Positions 8,012 to 17,871 of a stretch of 51,846 bases of DNA are shown one piece after another. The notes beneath the pieces were generated by a model. That model was not told the DNA's origin. It ran no database searches and was given only the letters and a program-made list of their open reading frames with translations. Within the stretch, counting starts at the first letter, position 1, and each line of letters begins with the position of its first letter. The translations under genes and the position numbers were made by a program. Origin of the DNA: an uncultured Lachnospiraceae bacterium (lineage in GTDB: Bacteria > Bacillota > Clostridia > Lachnospirales > Lachnospiraceae); assembly GCA_900316805.1 (NCBI GenBank), contig ONEJ01000100.1:1-51846 (forward strand), written 5' to 3'.

Positions 8012-11000
8012 TTACCGCTTTGTTCCCTTGGCTGTGTTAACTGCTCCTGCGGGAAGCGGATATCCATTCTCGCCGATTACCCAGTACGCATTACACTGCT
8101 TATCGTTCCACCACGTTACCCAGTTATTCAGTGCAGTGATCAGATCTTTGCTGCCGCAATCTGCGTCACGGCTTAGAGCACTGTCAGGTGCAGTGAAATA
8201 AGCTGCCGATAAGTTTTTCGTGCTGCCATCATTATCAGAACCGGTTTTCGTTCCCGATGCATTACGGCTTTGCCCATTACAGGTCGCAGAGCCTTTCAGA
8301 TAGTACGCTTGATGTACCGTACCTTTATCTTCGTAATTGCGGCCAATTACAGCGCCTACATATTTATCCGTACCTTTGACCGTACCGGCATTGTAACTGT
8401 TCAATACGTAACTGCCTTCTTCCTTGTTCTGTCCCACAATGCCACCCACGCAGCTGACACCGGTAACAGTGGCAAAATTTGCACAGTTCATGACATAACC
8501 TTTACCCTGATTATGTCCAACAATACCTCCGGTGTGGTTTCCTTTATTCACCACTACACCGTAGTTCACGCAGTTTGTAACAATACCGCCTTTCATATCG
8601 CCTGCTATGCCGCCGGCTCTGCTGTCAGATGCATCTGTATTCGTTCCTTTCACATAAGCATGGCTGACACAGGAATCCACCGTAGAATCATACATATATC
8701 CAACAATGCCGCCGACAGAATCTTTTCCGCAGATATAAGAATCCTCCAATAATACATTCTGAATACATGCACCACCCATACGGGCAAACAATCCCACCTG
8801 ACTACTTGTTTGACTGACGTAAACTCCCGTGATCTTATGTTGCTTTCCATCAAATGTTCCACAGAAATTATAACCCGTTATTCCGACAGGTATCCATTTT
8901 TTCCCTGTCAGATCGATATCGGCACCAAGAACAATCTTTTTTCCTGTAAAGAAAGTTGTTCTATTCTTTGCAAGCTTGGAAAGTCCTGCCAGCTGCTCTG
9001 CTGTGGTCAGAGTGAATTCCGTCTGACCGGCGCTATACCAGCTGGTATCTGCCACATCCTCCCATGATTCTGTGGGTGCAGCCATGGTCGATACCACGGA
9101 TGCTCCCGTCATTGATGACTCCGCATCCAAATAGTTCGGATCGTCGGTAACCTTCACCGTAATCAGATACTGTGATTCCGGTTCCAGTCCATTGACAATA
9201 CTTTCTCCATCTGCGCTGCTTCGCTTCGTGTCCGGATATGCAAGAGTTCCATCTACCTTTACAGCCTGATAGGTAAAGGCTGCCTCACTGCTTAGATCAT
9301 CAATTCCGCCATCACCGACAATCTGCAGATCCACATAAGTGTAGCCACAGTCTTTTGCTTCGACTGCTACTGCCCCCAGTGTTCTGACTGCCTTATTGAT
9401 GGTAAGGACTGCTGTATAGGTATAGTCAAATTTCTGATAATCGTTGTCCGCCGGTCTGCTGATATTGATGTCATAGGTACCGGCATTGACCGGAAGTCCC
9501 TCCTCATAGCTGGAAGAGCCCTGCCGCTTGTATTTGATGGTAAAGTCGCTCTCCCGATACAAAGCGCCTTCCGCCGGTTCAAAGGTGTAGTCTGCCTTCC
9601 GGCTCACACCCTTTTCATAGGTTTCTGTTTCCGCATCACCGAAGTTGAATATGGTCTTTGGAATTACCTCGAGTTCTTTCCAGTGTGCATACAGTGTCTG
9701 ATCTGCTGTGATGCTTACAAGAGTCTCACCGGTAATTTCCTCACCACCTTCTTTCGCTGTAAACCAGCCGGCAAAGCCATAACCGCTCTTTGTCGGTGCC
9801 GGAAGCGTACCATAATTGCTGTCGTAGCTTACAAGCTTCGTCTGCTGCGCTTCGTCCAGTGTATTTCCTCCGTTGACATGGAAGGTCACCTTGTACTGGT
9901 TTGCTGTCCACTTTGCATAGAGTGTCACATCACTGTCCGGCATACGTTTTTCTGCAAAAGGATTTGCAAAGGTGCCATCATCCGTATACCATCCCTCGAA
10001 GGTGTAGCCGCTTCGTACAGGTGTTGGCAGCCTGCCAATCATTCCCGTGGGAACCTTTTCCATAGGTGCAACATTTGTACCGCCATTGGAAACAAAGGTA
10101 ATGGTCTTCTTTTCTCCCTCAAGTTCTGCACAGGTAACCACGTAGCTTGTATCCTCTGAAATCTCTCCAAGCTCCGGAGCGATCTCTGTAATATCAAGCC
10201 CTACCTCCATCAGTACATCTTCAATTTCTGACTGTACCAGAGAAAGGTCTGGCTCTGTTCCTTTTCTCACCTTCTGGGAAACCGGATCATGCTGGATTCC
10301 TGTAAAGGTAAATTCTGCTGTCACACTGTCATCCACATAGCATGCCTTTGCCGTCACACTCTCTGCCAAAAGCAAATCTGCCATCTCTTCTGTAATTGCC
10401 TGGGTCAAATCTACCTGGGCAGCGGTTTCCAGCTTATCAAATTTCGTATAAGTAGTACCGGCAACGTCCGTTCCGGAAGCCATGAGATCCGTGAAGTCAA
10501 ATTTCTCTCCAAATCCTGCTTCATAGCTCTTGGAATACATGGTTCCGTCCGCATTCTGAATATCCGTTACCTTAACGCTGTACTTCTTCAGCTTAGCCTG
10601 AATATCATAGGTTTTATCCTCTATGATGGTAAGTCCCTGTAACGGCTGATCCCCATAGCCCTCAAAAACCTCATATTTGTAATCTGAATAATTCACCAGT
10701 TCCCTGATTTCTTCCTCGGTGGGAAGATCGAAGGCCTGATTTTTCTTTACGCTCTTACTCCATACGGTCTGATAGCCGTCTTCATCGTTTCCTACCCGAA
10801 CGCTTGCGGTATAGTTCTGTGCCTGCTCATCGTCAGACAGGCTGGTCCAGACAAGCGGAATGGTGACGGACATATCATAGGTACTGAATGCCATCTTGCT
10901 ATACTTGTAAGTAAAGGTAAGGTCGCATTCCATATACTGTACTCCCTCCGGTGGAGTTACAGTAATGACGCCATCTTCCAGCTTAAAATTCGGATTGGAA

Positions 11001-14000
11001 AGAGTGATGAAATAGTCATCATAATCATATGCTTTACTTCCCAGCTTTCCATCTGTCAGACAGATATTGGATACCGCCCGCAGACTATCCGGCAATTGCA
11101 TTGTGATACCGTTGGTACTGTTACCATCCACATCCTTAACGTCTACCTGCTCATCCTCCTGCGGATCATAGGCAAATTTGTATGGATAGTACTCTTCCCC
11201 TGCTGTCAGAAGCGGAATTTCCTTATCGACAAAATCTTTACTCCACTCAAACATGCTGCCAAGTGCATTGGCATCGGCACCAAATACAATATACAAACCA
11301 AATTCCAGATACAGTGCTCCTGCCATCTGCTTTTGGGAGTTCCACACATTTGTATTGGCCTGACGGGTTCTCTCATACTCGTAGATGAAGAAACCGTACA
11401 GCTTCACATAGGGTCCCATCTCCAGATGTACACCCACAGAGGCAAACTTCGTACATCCGATTCCGACCTTGAAGGTTCCCTCAATTCCCATCTTCAGTCC
11501 AATTTTACCCATGACATAGAACTGGAATGCAAACTGCTCATCCATCAGATCCATGCTGGAGCTTCCTGCTTCCGGCTTAAACAGACCAATCTTGAACCAG
11601 AAGCTGTAACGCTTACCTACCTGGTACTCGATGCTGCTTCCCATGGCAATATTGGCATCTAAACGTACAACAAAGTTCACCCCATAGTTAATGGCGATTC
11701 CGTAATAACAGCTCTCGCTTTCGCACAGACTCTTATTCACCAACGTAACCCAGTTGGTTTCCTTTTCCAGCATTTCGCTGTACTTGCTCATCAGATCCTC
11801 AAGGGATTCGGCATATTTTCCGGAGCTGAGTCCTGTCTCTGTGCTCAGTCCCATCATATCCATGAGATCTTCTGTAATATTGGTCTTGCCCAGAGTCTCA
11901 AAAATCTCATTGACCGATTCTTCTGTTGTTCCGGAGTTTTCAACAACCGCCCAAAGGGTTTCTATATCCTCCTGATATCCCTTGATCTGTTCTGCAGTAT
12001 CCTTAGCCTGTTCAATCTTATTCTGCAGTTCATCAATCTTGTCCAGCGCATCCCCAACCGTCTTTAATCCCTTGGAAAGGTTCTCCGGGATCGTTAGTCC
12101 GAGACTGTCAACAGGCTCCTTACAGAGGTCTTTGAACTTGTCAAGAGTTCCCTTCTCCTCCGGCTCCTCCGTGTAGACATTTACATTAAAGTTTACTGCT
12201 GTATAGTTGTAAATATCAATATTTGCACTTACACATACACCTGTAGGAACAGGAATACCAAGGATGCGTTTCTTCACAAGATCACCCTTGACATTGATGC
12301 CCAGTGCCACTTCCTCAACGAAGACCGCGGAGAGATCAATCTTTATCTTTCCGCCATCCTCTGTTTCCACCTCAAATTCGGCGTCCACACCAACTGCAAT
12401 CTGAACACTTCCCAGATCCTTAAAATGAAGCTGATCGCCTTTGGTCACGATTTCTACTGTGAGTTCAACGTCATCTGACAATTCAAAGGATTTGCCAATG
12501 TTGCGCTTATTGATTTCCTTCTCCGACAGAGTCTGACCATCTGCAGCCTTCAGCAGATACTGCTGTACGCCCATATTCTGACGGAAGCTGTCCGTCTCCA
12601 CAGCCATGGCTGCCAGGAGGTTGGCTGCTTCCTCCGCAAAACCGCTGTTCTCCACCTGCTCCTGAAGCTGTGACTCCAGTTCCTCCTTCGCTTCGTCGGA
12701 AATAATGTCATCCCCGGAGAGAGTCGGTGTAATATAGAGATTCATACATTCCTCGATCTCTTCTCTGGAAGATTTCTCATAGGTAATCTCACCGGTAACC
12801 GAATCATAAGCGGTTATTTTTCCATAATAGACATTGTCTTCGTTTTCGCCAGTGGAATCTAACTCCGTATAGATAGAAATAAAATCCCCTGGATTTATGG
12901 CTTCCTTCGCCTGTGCCAGCAATGCCGCTGTATCCGTAGAAGGTTTTTCATTAGCCTTCACAACCATCCGGGAATAAAGATCTGTGTCCAACCCACTAAT
13001 GTTGATGGTTCCCGTCGTTTGCTCTTCCCCAGGCTTAGTGTCTGCTTTCAGCGGGAAGTTGTCCGGCACTTCATAGAGTTCTTCCGTGTCCGCTTCTTCC
13101 AGAGCTCCGAAAGTAACCGTTGTACCGGAAATATCTTTTACCTTAACATAGACTTCCGGATCGTCCTTGTAGTCTTCATCATGGTTAATGTAATCTCTCT
13201 CTGAAGGCTTTGTTTTTAAATAGAAGCATATGATATCCCCCTTGTCGAAAGCCTTCTCTGCCTCTGCATATGTAAAGGTACCACCGTACTCCGAAACAAG
13301 TGATGGGGTCAGTTTGTCGAAAATTTCTGTACCCTCAGCGTTACCGTCACCATCCTTGTCTACATTCACCTGATAAGTGATCGCATCTGTATCCTGAATA
13401 TACTTGATACTGTCGCTCATCTGAAACTCTGCGACTTCACCCTTCTTGATCGTAAAGGATGCGGTGCGAATGGTGTCCGGCTTGTCCTTGAAATACCAGC
13501 CCTCCGCAAGGGTAAGCTCATAGGAACAGCCCTCGGTAAAGCCCTCCGGAGCCTTTACTTTGTAAACTCCATCACCGCTTTCCGTGATGCTGATATTCAC
13601 AGACTCAGAACCGTCCTTTACGGTCAGTGTTGCTGCATTTTCAGGGGAAATATCCCCGGATGCACGCAGGATTTCAAAGGATAAATCCGGAGACTGATCC
13701 ATCTGCGCAAAGGAGGTCACATTTAACTGCTCACTGCTGCCCATTTCCTCATATTTAGCATATACTTTCATATTCTGCTGGACAGGATTTTCGGCATAGA
13801 AAGGAGTTGTGAATTCCTGGTCCGTATAGTATCCGATTAAAATTGCATTTTCCTTTGATGATTTTGCAACAGAAGGAACTTCCCCTAATGGTTTGTCCTT
13901 TTCGGCATAGATCACATCAATCAGTCTGTCTCCGTCATAAAAGCTGACAGCAAGGCGGTCAGACCCCAGCTGTACATCTCCCGTCAGGTATTGTCTCAGC

Positions 14001-14266
14001 AGAGCAAGATCATCCTCATTCACCTGATTGTCTGTATTCACATCTGCATTGACGGCGTTGAAACCGGAAGGATTCTTTCCCTTCAGATAGCTTGTCAGCA
14101 TCCATGCATCCTTCAAATCCACTTTGCCGTCTTCGTTCACATCACCGTAAACCACTGCAGTGGCCTGCTTGCTTTGATTTTGATCCGTTTGTGCAAAAGC
14201 GGTTACCGGCACTTCTGTCAAAACCAGTGCCGCAGCAAGAATGCCGCTAAGAATTCTTTTCCGCAT
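8012..14266 (-). CDS. Giant secreted multidomain protein with N-terminal dockerin, InlB-type repeats and GLUG repeats
   Basis: A 2,084-residue exported protein. In order: a signal peptide (residues 1-25, cleavage after AFA); a type I dockerin (about 37-100) with two calcium-loop repeats (GDVNEDGKVDLKDAWML and ADVNTDNQVNEDDLALL); a first Listeria-Bacteroides-like repeat (about 105-170); a long unrecognised central region with a helical, probably coiled-coil part near 720-780; two InlB B-repeats (about 1385-1530, each ending YAKWTA or YAHWKE); an MBG-like strand region (about 1540-1640); and GLUG-type repeats (about 1880-1990; AGGIAGDMKG, TGGIVGHNQG, VGGIVGQNKE). I see no LPXTG motif, catalytic domain or C-terminal anchor. 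A dockerin at the N-terminus is unusual. It is cotranscribed 23 bases behind the cohesin gene, with RBS AAAGGAG. Probably a surface adhesin or scaffold cargo. Confidence 0.9.
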   Translation of the reverse strand: MRKRILSGILAAALVLTEVPVTAFAQTDQNQSKQATAVVYGDVNEDGKVDLKDAWMLTSYLKGKNPSGFNAVNADVNTDNQVNEDDLALLRQYLTGDVQLGSDRLAVSFYDGDRLIDVIYAEKDKPLGEVPSVAKSSKENAILIGYYTDQEFTTPFYAENPVQQNMKVYAKYEEMGSSEQLNVTSFAQMDQSPDLSFEILRASGDISPENAATLTVKDGSESVNISITESGDGVYKVKAPEGFTEGCSYELTLAEGWYFKDKPDTIRTASFTIKKGEVAEFQMSDSIKYIQDTDAITYQVNVDKDGDGNAEGTEIFDKLTPSLVSEYGGTFTYAEAEKAFDKGDIICFYLKTKPSERDYINHDEDYKDDPEVYVKVKDISGTTVTFGALEEADTEELYEVPDNFPLKADTKPGEEQTTGTINISGLDTDLYSRMVVKANEKPSTDTAALLAQAKEAINPGDFISIYTELDSTGENEDNVYYGKITAYDSVTGEITYEKSSREEIEECMNLYITPTLSGDDIISDEAKEELESQLQEQVENSGFAEEAANLLAAMAVETDSFRQNMGVQQYLLKAADGQTLSEKEINKRNIGKSFELSDDVELTVEIVTKGDQLHFKDLGSVQIAVGVDAEFEVETEDGGKIKIDLSAVFVEEVALGINVKGDLVKKRILGIPVPTGVCVSANIDIYNYTAVNFNVNVYTEEPEEKGTLDKFKDLCKEPVDSLGLTIPENLSKGLKTVGDALDKIDELQNKIEQAKDTAEQIKGYQEDIETLWAVVENSGTTEESVNEIFETLGKTNITEDLMDMMGLSTETGLSSGKYAESLEDLMSKYSEMLEKETNWVTLVNKSLCESESCYYGIAINYGVNFVVRLDANIAMGSSIEYQVGKRYSFWFKIGLFKPEAGSSSMDLMDEQFAFQFYVMGKIGLKMGIEGTFKVGIGCTKFASVGVHLEMGPYVKLYGFFIYEYERTRQANTNVWNSQKQMAGALYLEFGLYIVFGADANALGSMFEWSKDFVDKEIPLLTAGEEYYPYKFAYDPQEDEQVDVKDVDGNSTNGITMQLPDSLRAVSNICLTDGKLGSKAYDYDDYFITLSNPNFKLEDGVITVTPPEGVQYMECDLTFTYKYSKMAFSTYDMSVTIPLVWTSLSDDEQAQNYTASVRVGNDEDGYQTVWSKSVKKNQAFDLPTEEEIRELVNYSDYKYEVFEGYGDQPLQGLTIIEDKTYDIQAKLKKYSVKVTDIQNADGTMYSKSYEAGFGEKFDFTDLMASGTDVAGTTYTKFDKLETAAQVDLTQAITEEMADLLLAESVTAKACYVDDSVTAEFTFTGIQHDPVSQKVRKGTEPDLSLVQSEIEDVLMEVGLDITEIAPELGEISEDTSYVVTCAELEGEKKTITFVSNGGTNVAPMEKVPTGMIGRLPTPVRSGYTFEGWYTDDGTFANPFAEKRMPDSDVTLYAKWTANQYKVTFHVNGGNTLDEAQQTKLVSYDSNYGTLPAPTKSGYGFAGWFTAKEGGEEITGETLVSITADQTLYAHWKELEVIPKTIFNFGDAETETYEKGVSRKADYTFEPAEGALYRESDFTIKYKRQGSSSYEEGLPVNAGTYDINISRPADNDYQKFDYTYTAVLTINKAVRTLGAVAVEAKDCGYTYVDLQIVGDGGIDDLSSEAAFTYQAVKVDGTLAYPDTKRSSADGESIVNGLEPESQYLITVKVTDDPNYLDAESSMTGASVVSTMAAPTESWEDVADTSWYSAGQTEFTLTTAEQLAGLSKLAKNRTTFFTGKKIVLGADIDLTGKKWIPVGITGYNFCGTFDGKQHKITGVYVSQTSSQVGLFARMGGACIQNVLLEDSYICGKDSVGGIVGYMYDSTVDSCVSHAYVKGTNTDASDSRAGGIAGDMKGGIVTNCVNYGVVVNKGNHTGGIVGHNQGKGYVMNCANFATVTGVSCVGGIVGQNKEEGSYVLNSYNAGTVKGTDKYVGAVIGRNYEDKGTVHQAYYLKGSATCNGQSRNASGTKTGSDNDGSTKNLSAAYFTAPDSALSRDADCGSKDLITALNNWVTWWNDKQCNAYWVIGENGYPLPAGAVNTAKGTKR

Positions 14267-14289
14267 ATTTTTTCATCTCCTTTCCAATC

Positions 14290-15624
14290 CTACTGCACGG
14301 TTACCTTAACTTTTCTGTAGACACCGTTCTGTGCGCATACATAGATGTAACAGGTTCCGGCTTTCTTCGCGGTAATCACACCCTTATTGCTTACAGTGGC
14401 AACCTTATTGTTGTTGCTGCAGTACTTGAAGGATGCCGGATGTTTGATGGGCAGATCTTCTGGAATCTGCTCAGCCACGATGGCAAAGGTCTTCTCCGTT
14501 TCCAGTTCCACGGATGTCTTGTTTAATTTCACGGATTTGGCATTTCCATATTCGCCGCCGGTTGTAACGGCATAGATCACGCCAGATTTCGCAAGCCATA
14601 TTTTTCTGCCATTCACCAGCTTATATGCCCTGATACAATACTTGTATCCCATGCCGGGCTCTAAGTCTTTGCCGGTCCACGTGATTGTGCTTCCCTTTCT
14701 GATCACCGCCAGCTTCACAGCTTTTGTTCCACTGGGGCCTCCGTAAATCACATAACCATCTGCATCGGTAACTTTTTTCCATTTCAGCACATTGGTGGTA
14801 TCGGTGCTTTCCGGTATCCGAAGACACAGCTTGGTATTTGTATCCTGCAATGCTGCAATGGCTCTTCCCTTACTGATGAGTTTGCCGCAGTCCTTACAGT
14901 AGGTATCACCGGTATAGCCCCTGTCCGTATCTGTAGCTGAGCGGACATTTTTCACTTCCTTATGCAGATGACCTGTCGCCTCGATGGTCCTTGTGCCGAG
15001 GTTGCTGCCGCATCTGCTGCAGACCGCGTACTCTATTCCTGCGGTTTCGCAGGTGGCTTCTTTTGCTACCTTCCATACGACATTATGGGTGCATGTCTGA
15101 TCACTGTTCCAGTTATATACCCTCACTGCGCCGTTTCGGACAACAACCGGAATCTCCACGCCTGTCGCATCAATTGCCTGCGTAACCTCCAGTGTGATTG
15201 GATATTCCCCTGAAGCAGCTTTGTCCGTCACCTGAAAATTCAAGGTCACCATTGTCCCTTCTGCCCTGATATCTTCCAGTTTCTCAGCAAAAGCCACATA
15301 CACAAAGGGATCCTTGTCCAAGCTTTGTGAATAGCTGACCTCTTTTTCTGCAAAAATACTGCCATTTACAACTGAGGTAAGTTTCAGGTCAGAATGGTCA
15401 TACCCCACCCTGCATTTCAAGCCCCAGACACCTGCATTATCACTCAGCGTCACAGTAACCGCCACATTTTGACCGGGCTGTGCCTGTTGTGTCGATACGG
15501 TAAGTTTTGCACCGCCGGCAGCATAAACGGACTGGGTTCCTGTCAAAAGTGTCACCATGACACAAAGTACACATAACAGCGCCCCTACCTTCCTGATTCT
15601 GTTACGGCCTAGATATTTTGCCAT
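14290..15624 (-). CDS. Secreted cohesin-domain protein with Cys-rich and Big2 modules
   Basis: A 444-residue exported protein. The signal peptide covers about residues 1-35 (cleavage after VYA). A cohesin-like domain follows (about 37-165; AQPGQNVAVTVTLSDNAGVWG, then GYDHSDLKL and AEGTMVTLNFQV). Next come Cys-rich modules (CTHNVVW...CETAG...CSRCGS, then YCKDCGK) of a kind common in clostridial surface proteins, an Fn3-like segment (about 265-350), and a C-terminal Big2 Ig-like domain (SVKLNKTSVELE...GVITAKKAGTCYIYV). There is no sortase motif. Cohesins bind dockerins, and the next gene encodes one. AAAGGAGGG precedes the start. The divergent LytTR system is the likely regulator, but I could not identify its binding sites with confidence in 15625-15766, where the only promoter-like element for this strand is a TATAAT at 15692-15687 without a good -35. 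Confidence 0.87.
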   Translation of the reverse strand: MAKYLGRNRIRKVGALLCVLCVMVTLLTGTQSVYAAGGAKLTVSTQQAQPGQNVAVTVTLSDNAGVWGLKCRVGYDHSDLKLTSVVNGSIFAEKEVSYSQSLDKDPFVYVAFAEKLEDIRAEGTMVTLNFQVTDKAASGEYPITLEVTQAIDATGVEIPVVVRNGAVRVYNWNSDQTCTHNVVWKVAKEATCETAGIEYAVCSRCGSNLGTRTIEATGHLHKEVKNVRSATDTDRGYTGDTYCKDCGKLISKGRAIAALQDTNTKLCLRIPESTDTTNVLKWKKVTDADGYVIYGGPSGTKAVKLAVIRKGSTITWTGKDLEPGMGYKYCIRAYKLVNGRKIWLAKSGVIYAVTTGGEYGNAKSVKLNKTSVELETEKTFAIVAEQIPEDLPIKHPASFKYCSNNNKVATVSNKGVITAKKAGTCYIYVCAQNGVYRKVKVTVQ

Positions 15625-15766
15625 TTTATTCCCTCCTTTATCATTTTTCCTATGCAGACATAAATCCCAACTGCACAGACACCCTGATTATACGTTATTC
15701 ACCTGCGGCCTGGACCTGCTGTGCGTGAAATGTCGATTTAGGGGAGTGAATTGCACACGGTTCAAA

Positions 15767-15795
15767 TTGAGAAGAACCTGATTTTCTGATAAAAT
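15767..15795 (+). promoter_or_regulatory. Predicted promoter of the two-component system
   Basis: TTGAGA (15767-15772), a 17-base spacer, then TAAAAT (15790-15795). The predicted transcript would start near 15802, about 35 bases ahead of the ribosome binding site of the sensor kinase. Confidence 0.5.
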
Positions 15796-15850
15796 GGTAG
15801 AAAAGTAAACTTGTCATACATCTTTGTTTTGGCAGTAAGGGGGGATCTTT

Positions 15851-17119
15851 ATTTTACAATTATTATTCCAGCTCATTGATTTTGGCGTTCTTCTGCTGTT
15901 CGGAGTCTTTTCTTCCGCACTGTTTTGCGAAGTTGTCATGAATAAAAAGAATATTGGGACGCTGCTTTTCCTTAGCACCGCTCTGATCGGTCTGCAGGCC
16001 ATCATCTATGCCACCCTGGGGCTTGATGTCACCCAGAAGCTTTATCCTCTGATTTCTCATCTGCCACTTATTTTGCTGCTTGTTTTTCGTTACAAAAAGA
16101 AGCTTTTATCATGCATTTATGCCATTACATCCGCCTATCTGTGCTGCCAGCTCAGCAAATGGGCCGGCATTATGGCAATGTCGATCACCGGCAGGAAATG
16201 GGTCTTTTATGCCGCTCAGCTGGTAAGTACCCTCCTTCTGTTTTTCCTGATCCTGCAATATATTGCATCTGCCATTGCATTGGTCATCAACAAACCCGGA
16301 AAATCCATTGTAATTTTCGGTATTCTGCCTGTAGCTTATTATCTGTTCGATTATTGTACAACGGTATACTCCCATCTGCTTTACAGTGGTTCACAGGTGG
16401 TTTGCGAGTTTTTATCCTTCATGTATTGTCTCGCATTCCTTCTATTTACCGTGGTTTATTGCAGGGCGTACGAGAAAAATCAGCAGCTGGAGCAGTATAA
16501 AAGGATCACCGATATCCAGATTGCACAGACAAAGAAGCAGATCGAAGAAATCCAAAGAACCGAACATGAAATTGCACTGCTTCGCCACGACATGAAACAT
16601 TTTTTGTGCAATATTTTATCCTATGTGGAAAACGGCAGCATAGAAGAAGCCCAAAGCTATATCCGGGAAATTATTTCAACGACAGATAAGACCTTCATCC
16701 AGAAATACTGTAAAAATCAGCTTGTCAATATGGTTTTATCCTCTTACCAGAGCCGGCTGTCCAATGCAGGTATCCGGCTGGAGCTGTCCGTGAAGATATC
16801 CGAAACACTGCCCTGCTCCGAGCTTGATTTCTCTTCGATCCTTTGCAACGGACTGGAAAATGCAATGCAGGCTGTTTCCACATTGGAAGACAACAAAAAA
16901 TATGTTATCCTTCATATGGATATGAACCGTGACAAGCTGCTACTCTCCATAAAGAATCCCTATGGAGATAAGCCTGCTATGATAGACGGAATTCCGGTTT
17001 CCCACCAGAAAGGACATGGCTTTGGCACCCAGAGTATTCTGGCTGTCACGCAGCGTTTGGGTGGGAATTGCCAGTTTATCGCAGCAGACGGGATGTTTGC
17101 TTTGCGGGTCGTACTGTAA
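15851..17119 (+). CDS. AgrC-like GHKL sensor histidine kinase
   Basis: A polytopic sensor kinase: about six or seven membrane helices in the first 200 residues, then a cytoplasmic part with the phospho-acceptor box (IALLRHDMKHFLCNILSYVENG), the N box (LCNGLENAMQAV) and the G box (GHGFGTQSI). The first ATG is at 15938, but the frame is open and strongly hydrophobic back to an in-frame stop at 15836-15838, and the only ribosome binding site (AAGGGGGG, 15837-15844) sits six bases before an ATT at 15851. I therefore place the start at that ATT, which gives a first membrane helix (ILQLLFQLIDFGVLLLFGVF). No AgrB/AgrD genes are nearby, so the ligand is unknown. Partner of the LytTR regulator downstream. 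Confidence 0.85.
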   Translation: MLQLLFQLIDFGVLLLFGVFSSALFCEVVMNKKNIGTLLFLSTALIGLQAIIYATLGLDVTQKLYPLISHLPLILLLVFRYKKKLLSCIYAITSAYLCCQLSKWAGIMAMSITGRKWVFYAAQLVSTLLLFFLILQYIASAIALVINKPGKSIVIFGILPVAYYLFDYCTTVYSHLLYSGSQVVCEFLSFMYCLAFLLFTVVYCRAYEKNQQLEQYKRITDIQIAQTKKQIEEIQRTEHEIALLRHDMKHFLCNILSYVENGSIEEAQSYIREIISTTDKTFIQKYCKNQLVNMVLSSYQSRLSNAGIRLELSVKISETLPCSELDFSSILCNGLENAMQAVSTLEDNKKYVILHMDMNRDKLLLSIKNPYGDKPAMIDGIPVSHQKGHGFGTQSILAVTQRLGGNCQFIAADGMFALRVVL

Positions 17120-17147
17120 GTGCTGAATCTTTCGGAGTGTGAATGAA

Positions 17148-17861
17148 ATGATAAAAATTGGTATCTGTGATGATGACAGAAAATGCCTTGAACAGGCAAA
17201 AAACATAATTGAAAAGATATTGAAGGATTTCAAGATAACCGCCAGACTTTTTTGCTATGAGAACGGAGATTCCCCTCTTTCCAAGATCCGTGTCTTTAAA
17301 TTTGATATGATCTTTCTTGATATTTTCATGCCTCTGTTAAGCGGCATGGATACGGCAAGAGAGATTCGCGAAGTGGATAGGGATGTATTGATCATTTTTC
17401 TTACCTCTTCACCGGATTTTGCCCTGGAATCCTATACTGTGAAAGCAAATGATTATCTGTTAAAGCCTGTGACCTATGAAAATGTCAGAGGTGTATTTGA
17501 ATATTACATTGCCAAATTTCAAACAGAACCGGATCACCTGATTCTAAAGACCGGCAATACCCATCAAAAAATGTATATGCAGGATATCGAATATATTGAG
17601 GCGCAGAATAAACACTGCGTCTGCTTTCTTAGTTCAAAAAAATCTTATGAAGTTACAGATTCTCTCCGGAATATTGAAAACATGCTGCTTTGCAGAGAAG
17701 GATTCTTCAAGTGCCACCGGAGCTACATCGTATCCATGCAGCATGTGGACCATTTTAATTCCAATGAGATCATAACCAAAAACGGCCACCGGATTCCCAT
17801 CGCCAGGGGAATGGGGAAAGCCTTCTCTGAAGCCTATTTCAGCTTTCTTTTCCCGGATTAG
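17148..17861 (+). CDS. LytTR-family response regulator
   Basis: About 237 residues: a receiver domain (IKIGICDDDRK with the acidic pocket, the phospho-acceptor Asp in DMIFLDIFMPLLSG, the Lys in DYLLKPV) followed by a LytTR DNA-binding domain (about 140-237; DIEYIEAQNKHCVCFL, FFKCHRSYIVSM). I choose the ATG at 17148 with GGAG ten bases upstream rather than the GTG at 17139, which would overlap the site. It follows the kinase by 28 bases, so one operon. The likely target is the divergent cohesin-dockerin operon. Confidence 0.92.
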   Translation: MIKIGICDDDRKCLEQAKNIIEKILKDFKITARLFCYENGDSPLSKIRVFKFDMIFLDIFMPLLSGMDTAREIREVDRDVLIIFLTSSPDFALESYTVKANDYLLKPVTYENVRGVFEYYIAKFQTEPDHLILKTGNTHQKMYMQDIEYIEAQNKHCVCFLSSKKSYEVTDSLRNIENMLLCREGFFKCHRSYIVSMQHVDHFNSNEIITKNGHRIPIARGMGKAFSEAYFSFLFPD

Positions 17862-17871
17862 AATGTCCGGT

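Noticed and set aside
9683-10159. Plus-strand frames opposite the giant dockerin gene
   Set aside because: Shadow frames of the dockerin protein with odd composition and no translation signals.
15625-15766. LytTR direct repeats ahead of the cohesin operon
   Set aside because: Fragments such as CAGTTGGG and CGGTTCAAA are present, but I could not find two matching repeats at the expected spacing, so no site is claimed.
17139-17150. GTG at 17139 as the start of the response regulator
   Set aside because: It lies one base from GGAG; the ATG at 17148 has proper spacing and fits the usual receiver-domain start.
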